Positions 37,105 to 48,727 are shown, counted from the stretch's first letter. The stretch: 64,000 nt of DNA from a bacterium (GCA_029554865.1 JAKPUX010000202.1:1-64000); one strand, 5' to 3'. The notes: a model not told the origin generated them from the sequence alone. Translations and numbers: made by a program.

Positions 37105-40104
37105 TTACTTGCTCAGTCGCAACCCGAATTGAATAAAACGCGGCGAGGAGTAATTGCCGGGCCTGGTGAAATACTCAGCGACGTTGGAGATCTCGACATC
37201 CGGCATCCCCACGCGGTCGACCTGATTGATCCCCTGCAAGGTGTAATCGGGCTGGCCGGTGTCAGAATAGATGCCGGTGGCGTTGCGGGTGTCGAGCAGA
37301 TTGGTGATGTTGCAAAAAATCTGGGCCCGGAAGGTGCCGATATTGACCAAGCGGCCGACGCGAAGATCGAGATTATAGGTGAGGGGCTTGCGCTCGCTGT
37401 TCTCGCGCAGGCCCGTAAAGGTGCCGGAACCCGAAACCTCACCGCGCGCAAAAGAGGGGGTGTAGGGCAGGCCCGAATTAATCGTGCTGACCAGACTGGT
37501 CGACCAGCCGCGGTTGGCGTAGCTGATCACCGTATTGAGGGCCTGACGCTGATCCCAGTTGAGGTCGATCATCTGGACGCGCGGTGCCTCCTTGGCGAGG
37601 GCGTCATAATAAGCGTCCTGTGGATCCGAAGAGGTCCCCTTGGCGGTCATGTAGGTATAATCGAGATTGATCGCCAGCTTGCTGAGACGGTAGCTGGCCG
37701 AAAGCGTGACCCCCTTGGCCGCCGCATGATCCTTGTTGACATACATGTAATAGGTCATGCCCTGATAGGTGTCAATGGGCTCCCCGGTCCCCAGCCAATC
37801 GCGGATATCACGATAAAAGCCGGTGAGATGGAGATAGAGATTCTCCGAGAGCTGCTGCTGGAGTCCGAGTTCGTACATCACCGTGCGCTCGGCATTGAGA
37901 TCGGCATTGCCGACCAGATTGCTGGCGCCGGCTCCGGTGATCCAAAAATTGGGATTGTCGTAGAGATAGCTGAGCTGGGGATTCTGGAAAAACCAGCCGT
38001 AGCTGAAATGGATGACCCCCTTGTCGGTGATCGGAAAACTGAGCCCGAAGCGCGGCGAGAGCTGCGACTTGGCCTGGGCCTTTTTCCACCAAAAGCCCTC
38101 CCGTTCGGCGACAGTATACTTGACCAGCTCGCTGTCGGGCGTGGAGGGGGTATAGTTCCGGTAAATATGGTCCATCTTGAAGGGGGAGTAGATCTGGGGA
38201 TCCATCGGATCGGCCAGGACGCGCCCGTCCGGATCGAAGCGGTCATAGCGCAAACCGATATTGATGATCAATTCATTGAACTCGATCTTGTCCTGGATGT
38301 AGGCCGAATACTCCTTGGGCTTGACGCCATACTTGACATGGAATGGCGAGCTCTCATCCGGGACGATCGGACGGAAGGTGACGTCGGAGAACTGGAGCTG
38401 GAACCAGTCGTTGCGCAGATCATTCAAGGTGGTCGCGGCACCAATCTTGACGAGATGGCGCTTGTTGATCTGGCTGGTCAGATCGAGGCTGAAATTGTAA
38501 TATTCGACATCGTTCTTGCCGATATCGGTCGAATTGCCATAATAGGTGAAATCATTGACGCGGGAGATGACCGAGATGTTGTCCTCCGCCCTGCGGCCGT
38601 AAACATACTGCTCAATCATCGCCGATTCAGTCGGCATGTAGCGAGGATCGTACGGGTCCTCATAGAGAAAATTCTTGTGGGCCTTGTCGTAATAGTTGGC
38701 CTTGAAATCGATAAAGGTGCTCTTGGAGGCGATATACTTGGCCGAAAAGATATGGGTCTGACTGCGGGTATTGTAGAACTTGCCGGCGTCCGGCACATAT
38801 TTGTAGTTCCAGCCGACCCCGTAGCTGCGGTCATAGTTGTAGTAGAGGCCGTAGGAGAGCTTGAGCTTGCTCGAAGCATCGAGGAAGAATTTGGCCTGGG
38901 AGGAATAGCCCTTGTACCAGCCCAGGGGCACCATCTGGTTGTCGGCCGCGGCGAAGGTGTGGACGGTATCACCGACCGGGGACTGGAAGCCCCAGGGCAT
39001 GAAGTAGCGCACTCCCTGGGTGAAGCTCGGACTGTCCTGCACGCGCCCCGAGATGAAATAGGTGAGCCGCTTCTGGGTGAAAGGGATCGGTCCCGAGATG
39101 TTGACCTGGAAATCGGTGTTGGTGGTCGGGTTGTAGCTGTCGAGATAGGATTTCTTCGTCAGCCAGGGTTTGGTCGCCTGGGCGGAGGAGGTGTAGGGAT
39201 TGACGTCGCCGAAATCGTAGAGGATAAAATTGCCCCCGCGGGTGAGAGCACGCGCGGCGGCGTTGGCCCAGGCAGGGTTGTTCATGACGTAATAGGTGCC
39301 ATCATCGAAGCTGAGATGGTCTCCGAAATAGCCGGTGGCATTGATACGGAATTCATCGCTGCCCTGCTTGGTGACGATGTTGACCACGCCCGAGAGGGCC
39401 TGGCCATATTCGGCGTTGAAGGTGCCGGTGATGGTCTTGAGCTCCTGGATGGCCTGATCGTCGATGCTGATGCCCGCCGAGCGGCTGAGGGGATCGACCA
39501 CCTTGACGCCGTCGACCATGTAGGTGATCTCGCTGGTGCGACCGCCGCGGATGTGGAGGTTGCCGCCATCATCGGTGACTACGCCGGCCTGCAGATTGAC
39601 CAGTTCGGCGACGCTGCGCACCGGCAGCTGGTCGATCTTGTCCGCCCCGAAGGAGACCTGGGAGGAGGTTAAATCCTTCTGAATCTGCACCCGGTCGGCG
39701 ATGATGTCGATCGATTCCCCGCTCTCGAGCACCGTGGTGGAGAGACGGGTGTCGAGTTTGGTGGTGAGGTCGACGCTGACCGCCACCTGGGTCTTGTTGA
39801 CCGACTGGTAGCCGATATAGACGAAGCGGACGGTGTAGACCCCGGGCTTGATGTTGATGATGTAATACTCGCCGTTGGGATCGGTGACAGCCCCCTGAAC
39901 GGCCGATCCGCTGAGCGGAATAACCCGCCCGCTTTCGATGCGTTCGACGATCATCACGTTGGCGCCGATGAGGGGCTGCCCGTTCGCGGCATCGGTGACC
40001 CGGCCGGAGATTTTTCCCGTCTCCCCCGCCATAAGCGGCGCCGGTAGCAGACCGGCGCACAAGGCCAGGAGGGCGAGCAGGAGGATAGCGGAGCGGTACG
40101 ACAT
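37105..40104 (-). CDS. TonB-dependent outer-membrane receptor
   Basis: Outer-membrane transporter of 999 residues. Seen: signal peptide (1-26); a carboxypeptidase-regulatory-like beta domain (about 30-120, GKISGRVTDAANGQPLIGANV); a plug domain (about 140-255, LPVRSVAELVNLQAGVV, LHIRGGRTSEITYMVDGVKVVDP, SGVVNIVTKQG); and a barrel to the C-terminus (RFIQFGLRLSK). It takes up ligand across the outer membrane with energy from TonB. It is SusC-like in architecture but has no SusD neighbour. GGAGG lies 4 bases upstream of the ATG. It heads the long operon leading to the mannan enzymes, so manno-oligosaccharides are its likely ligand. Confidence 0.9.
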   Translation of the reverse strand: MSYRSAILLLALLALCAGLLPAPLMAGETGKISGRVTDAANGQPLIGANVMIVERIESGRVIPLSGSAVQGAVTDPNGEYYIINIKPGVYTVRFVYIGYQSVNKTQVAVSVDLTTKLDTRLSTTVLESGESIDIIADRVQIQKDLTSSQVSFGADKIDQLPVRSVAELVNLQAGVVTDDGGNLHIRGGRTSEITYMVDGVKVVDPLSRSAGISIDDQAIQELKTITGTFNAEYGQALSGVVNIVTKQGSDEFRINATGYFGDHLSFDDGTYYVMNNPAWANAAARALTRGGNFILYDFGDVNPYTSSAQATKPWLTKKSYLDSYNPTTNTDFQVNISGPIPFTQKRLTYFISGRVQDSPSFTQGVRYFMPWGFQSPVGDTVHTFAAADNQMVPLGWYKGYSSQAKFFLDASSKLKLSYGLYYNYDRSYGVGWNYKYVPDAGKFYNTRSQTHIFSAKYIASKSTFIDFKANYYDKAHKNFLYEDPYDPRYMPTESAMIEQYVYGRRAEDNISVISRVNDFTYYGNSTDIGKNDVEYYNFSLDLTSQINKRHLVKIGAATTLNDLRNDWFQLQFSDVTFRPIVPDESSPFHVKYGVKPKEYSAYIQDKIEFNELIINIGLRYDRFDPDGRVLADPMDPQIYSPFKMDHIYRNYTPSTPDSELVKYTVAEREGFWWKKAQAKSQLSPRFGLSFPITDKGVIHFSYGWFFQNPQLSYLYDNPNFWITGAGASNLVGNADLNAERTVMYELGLQQQLSENLYLHLTGFYRDIRDWLGTGEPIDTYQGMTYYMYVNKDHAAAKGVTLSASYRLSKLAINLDYTYMTAKGTSSDPQDAYYDALAKEAPRVQMIDLNWDQRQALNTVISYANRGWSTSLVSTINSGLPYTPSFARGEVSGSGTFTGLRENSERKPLTYNLDLRVGRLVNIGTFRAQIFCNITNLLDTRNATGIYSDTGQPDYTLQGINQVDRVGMPDVEISNVAEYFTRPGNYSSPRFIQFGLRLSK

Positions 40105-40247
40105 AGTGCCTCCAACAAATTAGGGCATTGCACTGCATGGGTGAGAAAAGGACAGTAGGATCTGCCGGAAGACAGGGGTGATGAAGATTTCCGCTGTCCT
40201 CCGGCAGAGCCCCTCTCCTCGCGGCCGGGGGGCTGCCGGTTGACGTT

Positions 40248-40283
40248 AAAAAAGGATGGGGTGATCACAAGACCACCCCATCC
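40248..40283 (-). terminator. Intrinsic terminator of the CBM-protein gene
   Basis: Perfect 10-bp stem GGATGGGGTG / CACCCCATCC with a short loop; on the minus strand it is followed by six T. It lies just after the stop at 40293 and separates this transcript from the TonB operon. Confidence 0.9.
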
Positions 40284-40292
40284 GGTGAGGAA

Positions 40293-43200
40293 TTACTTGA
40301 GAAGCGTCATCTTGAGAATATGGGTGTACTCCGGCGTGACCATGCGGCAGAAATAGACGCCGCTGCTGACGGCCTGACCGGCGTTGTTCTGACCATTCCA
40401 GGTGATGACATGCGCGCCGGCGGCCATGCGGCCGTCGACCAGGGTCGCCACCTCTTTGCCGAGCAGATCATAGACCGCAATCCGGACCTGGGTGCTGCGG
40501 GCCACCTGATAGTTGATCGTGGTGACCGGGTTGAAGGGGTTCGGATAGTTGTTCTTGAGCTCGAAAACCAGGGGCTGCTGGGCTTCGGCCTCGACAGCAG
40601 TCGGGCCGCCGACCACCTGCAGGAAACCGAAGGTGGAGGGACGCTTCCAATCCTCGGAATTGGCCTGGTTGCCCCAACCGGTCCAGAGCGTACGCTCGGT
40701 GTCGCCCTTGGAGGGATCGAGATCGGTGCCGTCGATGCGCAGGGGCAGCATGGCGCCATCGACGACATCGAGATTGCCACCCTTGGCCAGAGAATCGAGG
40801 GCGATGCGGACTTCGATGATGTAGCCATCGCCGGTGAATTTCTGGTAGACGGTGCGCTCCACTCCCGGGAACTCATAATCGGAGGAGCCGCTCTTCTGCG
40901 TGGTGCCCCAGGCGGTGAAGCTGATGCGCCAATCGCCGGTGCCAGCCAGATCGACATCCTTGTAGAGATGGGGCGGTTCGAGCACGGAATTGTAAAAGCC
41001 GAGATAGAACTCGAGGGCATCGCCCATCCAGGCCTGGCTGCCGGAGACGATCGGCTCGCTGCCGGAAGCATTGAGGTCATCATCAGTGACGTCAGCGGAG
41101 ATGTAGAGATAATTGGCATCAATGATGAAGGTGGCGTTCCAGCTCATATCAGTGGAAGCCGGGGTCCAGCCGGTGGTGTCCGAACCGTTGTGACGCTCGG
41201 CCTTGAGGCCATACTGCTTATAGTCGGTGAACTCATTGTCCAGGCCGTCCAGGGAGAAGACGCTGGCAAAATTCTCGACATAGAAGGCCTTGGCAGTGAC
41301 GCTGCTGTTGCAAGTGAGTGGGCCGACCCGCGATTTGTCACCGAGATCATATTCAGTTCCCTCGGCATCGACCGCCGCGACCGCGAAATAGTAGGTCACC
41401 TGTTCGCTCTGGGCCGTCCAGGGGCGGTAGGAGTAGTACTGGGTGCCGTGAGGGACAGCATTGCCAATGAGGATGACGCCCGGATCGGAGACGTTGTTAA
41501 TCGGCGACTTGCTCATGTAAACGTTGTAGGTCTCGGTGCCGATTTCATTGTCTTCCCAGGTGACGTTGAAGTACTCGAAATAGGTCCCGTTGGCGCTGAA
41601 AGTGCCGATCTCGCCCGCGATGTCCGGAGAGAAGACCTTGCCCTCGGGGGCCTTGACGCCGAGAAGGGTAAAGTTGTCAAAGTAGATCGTGCCCGCCCAG
41701 TCGTTGTCGACGTTATAATAGATCTGGCAGCCGACGGTGAGGACTGCGGTGGGATCGACTTCGCCGGTACCGACATAGTGGAGCACATCGTAGGTCATCT
41801 TGTTCCAGGTGCCCGGCTTGAAGGTGCTGTCGCTGAGGAAGAAGGATTTCTCGGTCCAGGTCCAGGTGGCATGGTCCATGACGAAGATTGAGATCTGGGC
41901 GCCGAGCGGGGCGTCGGCGGGAACCCAGACATCCATGGTGATGGCGGTGGCGCCAGTGTCAGTCTTGGTGGGCCAGCCGAGATTAATGTTGGCATTGTCG
42001 AAGGAGCCCTTCTTGGAACCGGCGAGGGCCTTGCTGAAATCCCAGTTGGTCACCAGCACGCCGGTGGTGCGGCCGGAGGGATCAGCACCCTGGGCGACGC
42101 CGATGAGGCCGGCGCCCCAGTTGTTGTTGACGAAGTTCTGGGTGCCGGCCGAGGCCTTTTCCCAGTTGGCGACGACCCACTTGTCGCCCACTTCGAGGGT
42201 GTGCAGGGTGTAATCATCCATCAGGACCTTGCCCGTCCAGGTCAGACCGGCGCCGAAATAGATCTCGATGCCGCCCTTGACCTTCAGCCAGGGCTGGAAG
42301 TTGGGCCAGGTCTCCATGGCGCGTTTGATCGGGTAGTGAATGGTGTTCCACTGGCCGGCCTTGATGCGCTCACCTTCACCGCCGACAGAGAACTTGTAGT
42401 CGGTCCACTGCCAGGCGCCTTCGGCGATCTGCATCCAGACCTTCAGGACCGCAGTAGCCGGAAAATCGGCGGGGACCCAGACCTTGAAAGTGGCGAAATA
42501 GGCGCCGGGGGCCTCGGCCGAGGTCCAGAGCATATTGACCGGATCGGTGCCGATGGCGGCCTTGGTATCGCCCTGGGCGGCATCACAGTTGAGGGCCAGC
42601 ACCTTGTTGCCGGCGACGGCGGGATCATCCTCGACCGCAACCGAGAGCAGGGCATCGCCCCAGTATTTGCCGAAATTGCCATTATTGGCAGTGAAATCGG
42701 TCACCACGACGGGCTCGACACCCGCCAGGGCGAAATTATCGAAGAGGACATCTCCGGCCCAGGTCGGACTTGAACTTTTATCACTCGGGAAATAAACTTC
42801 TACGCCGCCCTTGATCTTGAGCCAGGGCTGGAAATTGGCATAGGCTTCCATCATCGCCGAAACGGGATAGTGGAGGGTGACCCACTGGCCGGCCTTGAAA
42901 TGGTTGCCCTCGCCGGCGATGGACCATTTATAGTCGGTCCACTGCCAGGAGCCTTCTGCAATCTGGGCCCAGAGCTTGACGACGGCGGAATCGGGAAAAC
43001 CCTCGGGGACATAGACATCGATGGTGAAGAATTTGGCACCCTGCACATCAGCGGCGGTCCAGCCCAGGGGCAGGGGATCGACGCCGATGGCGGCCTTGCC
43101 GTCGCCAGTGGCAGCGGTGCACGAGAGCTTCAGGACGCCGGTGCTGCGTCCGGAGGGATCGGCAGCCTGCGCCAGAGCGGTGCCGGCATTGCCCCACCAG

Positions 43201-43322
43201 ATGCCCCAGTTTTGCGTGCCTTCTGCGGCGTTCTCAAAATCAAATTTGACCTGAGAAAAAGCCAGTCCGCTGAGCAGCAAAACCGCGAGCACTGCCACCA
43301 TCATTTTCAAAAACAGTTTCAT
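40293..43322 (-). CDS. Surface protein with three related CBM-like modules, a CBM9-like domain and a sorting domain
   Basis: Secreted protein of 1009 residues without a catalytic domain. Seen: signal peptide (1-23); three related beta-sandwich modules (about 24-205, 205-385, 385-560), the first two sharing QIAEGSWQWTDYK / QIAEGAWQWTDYK, KAGQW and NFQPWLK; a fibronectin-like domain (about 560-690); a CBM9-like domain (about 690-910, DAN-Y-YISADVTDDDL, GDALEFYLGFY, YIIEVRIAL); and a sorting domain (NYPNPFNPVTTINY, ending HILKMTLLK). AGGAGG lies 5 bases upstream. It is probably a surface glycan-binding protein, playing the part SusE/SusF play in Bacteroides. It is beside the LacI gene. Confidence 0.85.
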   Translation of the reverse strand: MKLFLKMMVAVLAVLLLSGLAFSQVKFDFENAAEGTQNWGIWWGNAGTALAQAADPSGRSTGVLKLSCTAATGDGKAAIGVDPLPLGWTAADVQGAKFFTIDVYVPEGFPDSAVVKLWAQIAEGSWQWTDYKWSIAGEGNHFKAGQWVTLHYPVSAMMEAYANFQPWLKIKGGVEVYFPSDKSSSPTWAGDVLFDNFALAGVEPVVVTDFTANNGNFGKYWGDALLSVAVEDDPAVAGNKVLALNCDAAQGDTKAAIGTDPVNMLWTSAEAPGAYFATFKVWVPADFPATAVLKVWMQIAEGAWQWTDYKFSVGGEGERIKAGQWNTIHYPIKRAMETWPNFQPWLKVKGGIEIYFGAGLTWTGKVLMDDYTLHTLEVGDKWVVANWEKASAGTQNFVNNNWGAGLIGVAQGADPSGRTTGVLVTNWDFSKALAGSKKGSFDNANINLGWPTKTDTGATAITMDVWVPADAPLGAQISIFVMDHATWTWTEKSFFLSDSTFKPGTWNKMTYDVLHYVGTGEVDPTAVLTVGCQIYYNVDNDWAGTIYFDNFTLLGVKAPEGKVFSPDIAGEIGTFSANGTYFEYFNVTWEDNEIGTETYNVYMSKSPINNVSDPGVILIGNAVPHGTQYYSYRPWTAQSEQVTYYFAVAAVDAEGTEYDLGDKSRVGPLTCNSSVTAKAFYVENFASVFSLDGLDNEFTDYKQYGLKAERHNGSDTTGWTPASTDMSWNATFIIDANYLYISADVTDDDLNASGSEPIVSGSQAWMGDALEFYLGFYNSVLEPPHLYKDVDLAGTGDWRISFTAWGTTQKSGSSDYEFPGVERTVYQKFTGDGYIIEVRIALDSLAKGGNLDVVDGAMLPLRIDGTDLDPSKGDTERTLWTGWGNQANSEDWKRPSTFGFLQVVGGPTAVEAEAQQPLVFELKNNYPNPFNPVTTINYQVARSTQVRIAVYDLLGKEVATLVDGRMAAGAHVITWNGQNNAGQAVSSGVYFCRMVTPEYTHILKMTLLK

Positions 43323-43482
43323 GCTTGCCTCCTGATACGTTTTGGATGGATGAAACCGACTGTAGTAAATTGGACTGCTTCGTTGCATCAACACACTCTC
43401 TGCAACCGAGGCTCACCTCCTTCCTTTTCGTGCAATAGAATCCCGGAACTTGTGTGGCCCTGCCGGCGGAGCGGTGGTCTGC
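43323..43482. promoter_or_regulatory. Upstream region of the CBM-protein gene
   Basis: Holds the AGGAGG ribosome-binding site of the downstream gene. CGTTTTGG..GAAACCG at about 43337-43357 is a faint inverted repeat that could be a degenerate operator of the adjacent LacI protein. No clear promoter was seen. Confidence 0.3.
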
Positions 43483-44490
43483 TCACGCCGATACGCGTGC
43501 GGCCACGGATTCCCGTTCGATCAGCCGGGTCGGGACGAGGGTGGTGACCGGCTGCACTATTTCATGGTTCAGCACCTTGAAGAGGGTGCGCACTGCGATG
43601 GAACCCATCTGCTCCTTGTAAACGCGGATGGTGGAGAGGGGCGGCGAGATCATCTTGCCCAGCTCGATGTCATCGAAGCCGATGATGGAGATATCGTCAG
43701 GAACGCTGAGGCCGTGGTCAGTGACCGCCTTGTAGCCATAAATGGCATTGATGTCGTTGGCAGCAAAGATGGCGCTCGGGGGTTCGGGCAGGTCGAGGAG
43801 GGCGCTGAGATGGTCATAGCCCTTCTCCAGGCCGCCGCAGCGCACCAGCTCCTCGCAGAGAGGGAGTCGGGCGAATTCGAGGGCTTTGCAATAACCGTCA
43901 AGGCGCTGGCGGAAGCTGAGCCGGTCGAGATCGCCGGAGATAAAACCGATGCGGGTATGGCCATGATCAAGAAGGAACTGGACGGCCTGAAAGGCGCCGT
44001 GTTCGTTGTCGATCAGCACCTGGGAAAAGGTGTTGCTGGTGATCTTGGGGTCGACCAGAACAGTGGCGATCTCGAGTGAAGCGAGCTGGTCGATAAACGC
44101 CTGCTGCAGCACCCCGATGAGAATGAGGCCGTCGACCTGACGCTCACGGATCATCTTGGGAATGGCGGTGGTGTGTCCCTCGGGGAGAAGATGGAGGACG
44201 AGGCTGTGGTTGCTGACGGCGAGTTCGGCCTCGATGCCCTCAAGCACGCGTGAATAAAAAGGATTGAGGGAGAGGGGCAGTTGTTCGCGGCAGAAGATGA
44301 CCCCGACGCTTTCGGTGATTTTTTTCTTGAGGGCCTTGCCGAGGGCGTTGGGATGAAAATCGTGTTCCCTGGCGATGGCGAGGATGCGCTGGCGGGTGGC
44401 CTCGGCGACATCGGGGCGGCCGTTGAGGGCCTTGGAGACGGTGGCCGCCGAGCAGTGGGCGGCCTTGGCGATGTTTTTTATGGTAGTCAT
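43483..44490 (-). CDS. LacI-family transcriptional regulator
   Basis: Sugar-responsive regulator of about 335 residues. Seen: helix-turn-helix at residues 3-25 (TIKNIAKAAHCSAATVSKALNG), hinge helix (NALGKALKKK), then the periplasmic-binding-protein-like sensor domain with VDGLILIGV, FISGDLDRLSFRQRLDGY, AIFAANDINAIYG and ISIIGFDDIELGKMISPPLSTI. The ligand cannot be read from sequence. It probably controls the neighbouring surface-protein gene and perhaps the mannan operon. ATG 44490 follows AGAGGGTG; a GTG directly upstream is also in frame. Palindromic operators upstream point to autoregulation. Confidence 0.93.
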   Translation of the reverse strand: MTTIKNIAKAAHCSAATVSKALNGRPDVAEATRQRILAIAREHDFHPNALGKALKKKITESVGVIFCREQLPLSLNPFYSRVLEGIEAELAVSNHSLVLHLLPEGHTTAIPKMIRERQVDGLILIGVLQQAFIDQLASLEIATVLVDPKITSNTFSQVLIDNEHGAFQAVQFLLDHGHTRIGFISGDLDRLSFRQRLDGYCKALEFARLPLCEELVRCGGLEKGYDHLSALLDLPEPPSAIFAANDINAIYGYKAVTDHGLSVPDDISIIGFDDIELGKMISPPLSTIRVYKEQMGSIAVRTLFKVLNHEIVQPVTTLVPTRLIERESVAARVSA

Positions 44491-44536
44491 CACCCTCTGG
44501 CGAAAGGGGGAAGGGGCGGGAGACGGTGGATTATTT

Positions 44537-44550
44537 CGAAATCGTTTTCG
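44537..44550. promoter_or_regulatory. LacI-type operator O1
   Basis: CGAAATCGTTTTCG is a near-perfect palindrome with the central CG typical of LacI/GalR operators. It lies just downstream of the -10 box of the LacI gene, as expected for autorepression. Confidence 0.75.
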
Positions 44551-44562
44551 TTATCCTAAAAA

Positions 44563-44591
44563 AAAGTAGCACTTTTTTTGCTTTCAGTCAA
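44563..44591 (-). promoter_or_regulatory. Promoter of the LacI gene
   Basis: On the minus strand: -35 TTGACT (44591-44586), exactly 17 bases, then -10 TACTTT (44568-44563) preceded by TGC, an extended -10. The expected start of transcription falls a few bases before operator O1. Confidence 0.65.
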
Positions 44592-44697
44592 GCATTTTTT
44601 CGAAATTATTAAATATTTTCGAAGATTGGGGGCGGGCAGTGAGACCAGAAAGTTTTTTATTGTTGTTAATTATGTTTTTACGATCTTCGCAAGGAAT

Positions 44698-44719
44698 AAC
44701 GATTTCGAAATCGTTTTCA
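44698..44719. promoter_or_regulatory. LacI-type operator O2, within a perfect 18-bp palindrome
   Basis: AACGATTTCGAAATCGTT (44698-44715) is perfectly palindromic and overlaps CGAAATCGTTTTCA (44706-44719), which repeats 13 of 14 bases of O1. The spacing from O1 is 169 bp, close to 16 helical turns, compatible with a repression loop. Confidence 0.7.
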
Positions 44720-44838
44720 GCGGAACGGGGCGCTTCCCTCCCGCTCCATCGAAAATGGCCCATGTTACATCCCGGATGCAGATTAATGCTCGCCAGCAGC
44801 AGGCCGCTGGCGCACCGGGATCCGCCCCGGCAACACGC

Positions 44839-47688
<2,850 letters not shown>

Positions 47689-47994
47689 GAAAGACCTCGC
47701 TGGCGTTAGCAGGAGCGCAGCCGGAAAGAGAGCAGGATTAAGAACCCAAGGTTTTGCCCTCGCAGGCCATCCGAATCACCAAAAGCGAGGATAATCACCA
47801 GGATGAGGGCGCCCTTGACCGTACCCGTAATATAGGAGCGGTTTATGCAAGATTCAAGAGAAAAATCAGCCCATGCTCACCCCGTTAGCAATCGAGGGGA
47901 AAGCAGCACGCCGGAAGCTGCGCCCCGCCTCCCGGCGCGGGAATTAATCGCCGCCCGGTGGCATTATATAGGTGAGTCAATCTCAGGAGGAAAC
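47689..47994. other. Divergent intergenic region of 306 bp
   Basis: Lies between the FAD dehydrogenase (minus) and nitroreductase (plus) genes. TTGACC at 47814-47819 and the AT-rich GCATTATATAGG near 47961-47972 may belong to promoters, but their spacing does not form a clean pair. The upstream open frame from 47845 has no start signal and is not thought to be translated. Confidence 0.4.
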
Positions 47995-48612
47995 ATGGAA
48001 CTTGTCAAGGCCATTGAGCAAAGAAGAACTGTACGCCGATTCTCCAGCGCGCCTGTTGCGGCGGAGAGTCTCAAGGAGTTGGCCCGCCGGGCCGGACTCG
48101 CTCCCAGCATCAACAACAGTCAGCCGTGGAAATTCATCGCCGTCACCCGCGCGGAGGTCATCCGGGAGATGGCCGCCGCCGTCCATCAGCGCGTGAGCCA
48201 GCTCTTCGCCGGGGCGGAGAAGGAGAACATTCTTCGCACGGTTGACCATTTTTCGACCGTCTTCGAGCACGCGCCCGCCGTCCTCTTCGTCGCAGCGCGG
48301 CCCTACCAGGCTATCGCCGATGAAATCGGCAGCGGCGAAACCGGGCATGACGCCCTCAACGCGATGCGCCGTCATCCTGATCTGCAGAGCGTCGGTGCGG
48401 CAGTGCAGAACATCCTGCTCTCTGCCACTGAGTTGGGGCTCGGTGCGTGCTGGCTCTCCGGCCTGATGGTGGCGCGGCCCGAGCTGGAGAAAGTGCTCGG
48501 GCTGGAGCAGCCCTGGGAGCTGGTTACCGCAATAGCCATAGGCACTCCCGAAAGCACGCCCGTTCCCAAACAGCATCCCCCCGTCGAACAGATCTTCACC
48601 CTCATCGACTGA
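47995..48612 (+). CDS. Nitroreductase-family flavoprotein
   Basis: FMN-dependent oxidoreductase of 205 residues. Seen: N-terminal ELVKAIEQRRTVRRFSS, the FMN-binding block RAGLAPSINNSQPWKFIAVT, central SVGAAVQNILLSATELGLGACWLSG and C-terminal AIAIGTPE. The family reduces nitro groups, quinones or enones with NAD(P)H; the physiological substrate here is unknown. ATG 47995 has AGGAGG 4 bases upstream. A strong hairpin follows the stop. Confidence 0.92.
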   Translation: MELVKAIEQRRTVRRFSSAPVAAESLKELARRAGLAPSINNSQPWKFIAVTRAEVIREMAAAVHQRVSQLFAGAEKENILRTVDHFSTVFEHAPAVLFVAARPYQAIADEIGSGETGHDALNAMRRHPDLQSVGAAVQNILLSATELGLGACWLSGLMVARPELEKVLGLEQPWELVTAIAIGTPESTPVPKQHPPVEQIFTLID

Positions 48613-48629
48613 GCGGCTTTGCTGGCCCC

Positions 48630-48660
48630 GGCCGGAAGGGAGAAAGAGCCCCTTCCGGCC
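48630..48660. terminator. Hairpin after the nitroreductase gene
   Basis: Perfect 11-bp stem GGCCGGAAGGG / CCCTTCCGGCC with a 9-base loop. No T-run follows, so termination would need help. Confidence 0.5.
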
Positions 48661-48697
48661 GCGCGGCGTTGAATACTGGAGGGCTTTGGAAATATCT

Positions 48698-48727
48698 CTT
48701 GCGCGATTCGCAAGGCGGAGCTATATT
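48698..48727 (+). promoter_or_regulatory. Promoter with inverted repeat upstream of the hypD genes
   Basis: -35 TTGCGC (48699-48704), 17 bases, -10 TATATT (48722-48727), followed by the activase start. The inverted repeat CTTGCG / CGCAAG (48698-48703 and 48709-48714) overlaps the -35 box and could be an operator. Confidence 0.55.

Larger units (their letters stand above)
44491..44838. promoter_or_regulatory. 348-bp regulatory region between LacI and FAD dehydrogenase genes
   Basis: An AT-rich island in GC-rich surroundings. It holds the LacI gene promoter, an operator next to it, a second operator 169 bp upstream, and between them two TTCGAA sites (44599-44604 and 44618-44623) 19 bp apart. 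No gene was found in it. Confidence 0.7.

Noticed and set aside
37129-39672. 847-codon plus-strand open frame opposite the TonB receptor gene
   Set aside because: The minus strand carries a complete receptor with signal peptide, plug and barrel; the plus frame has no recognisable motif or start signal.
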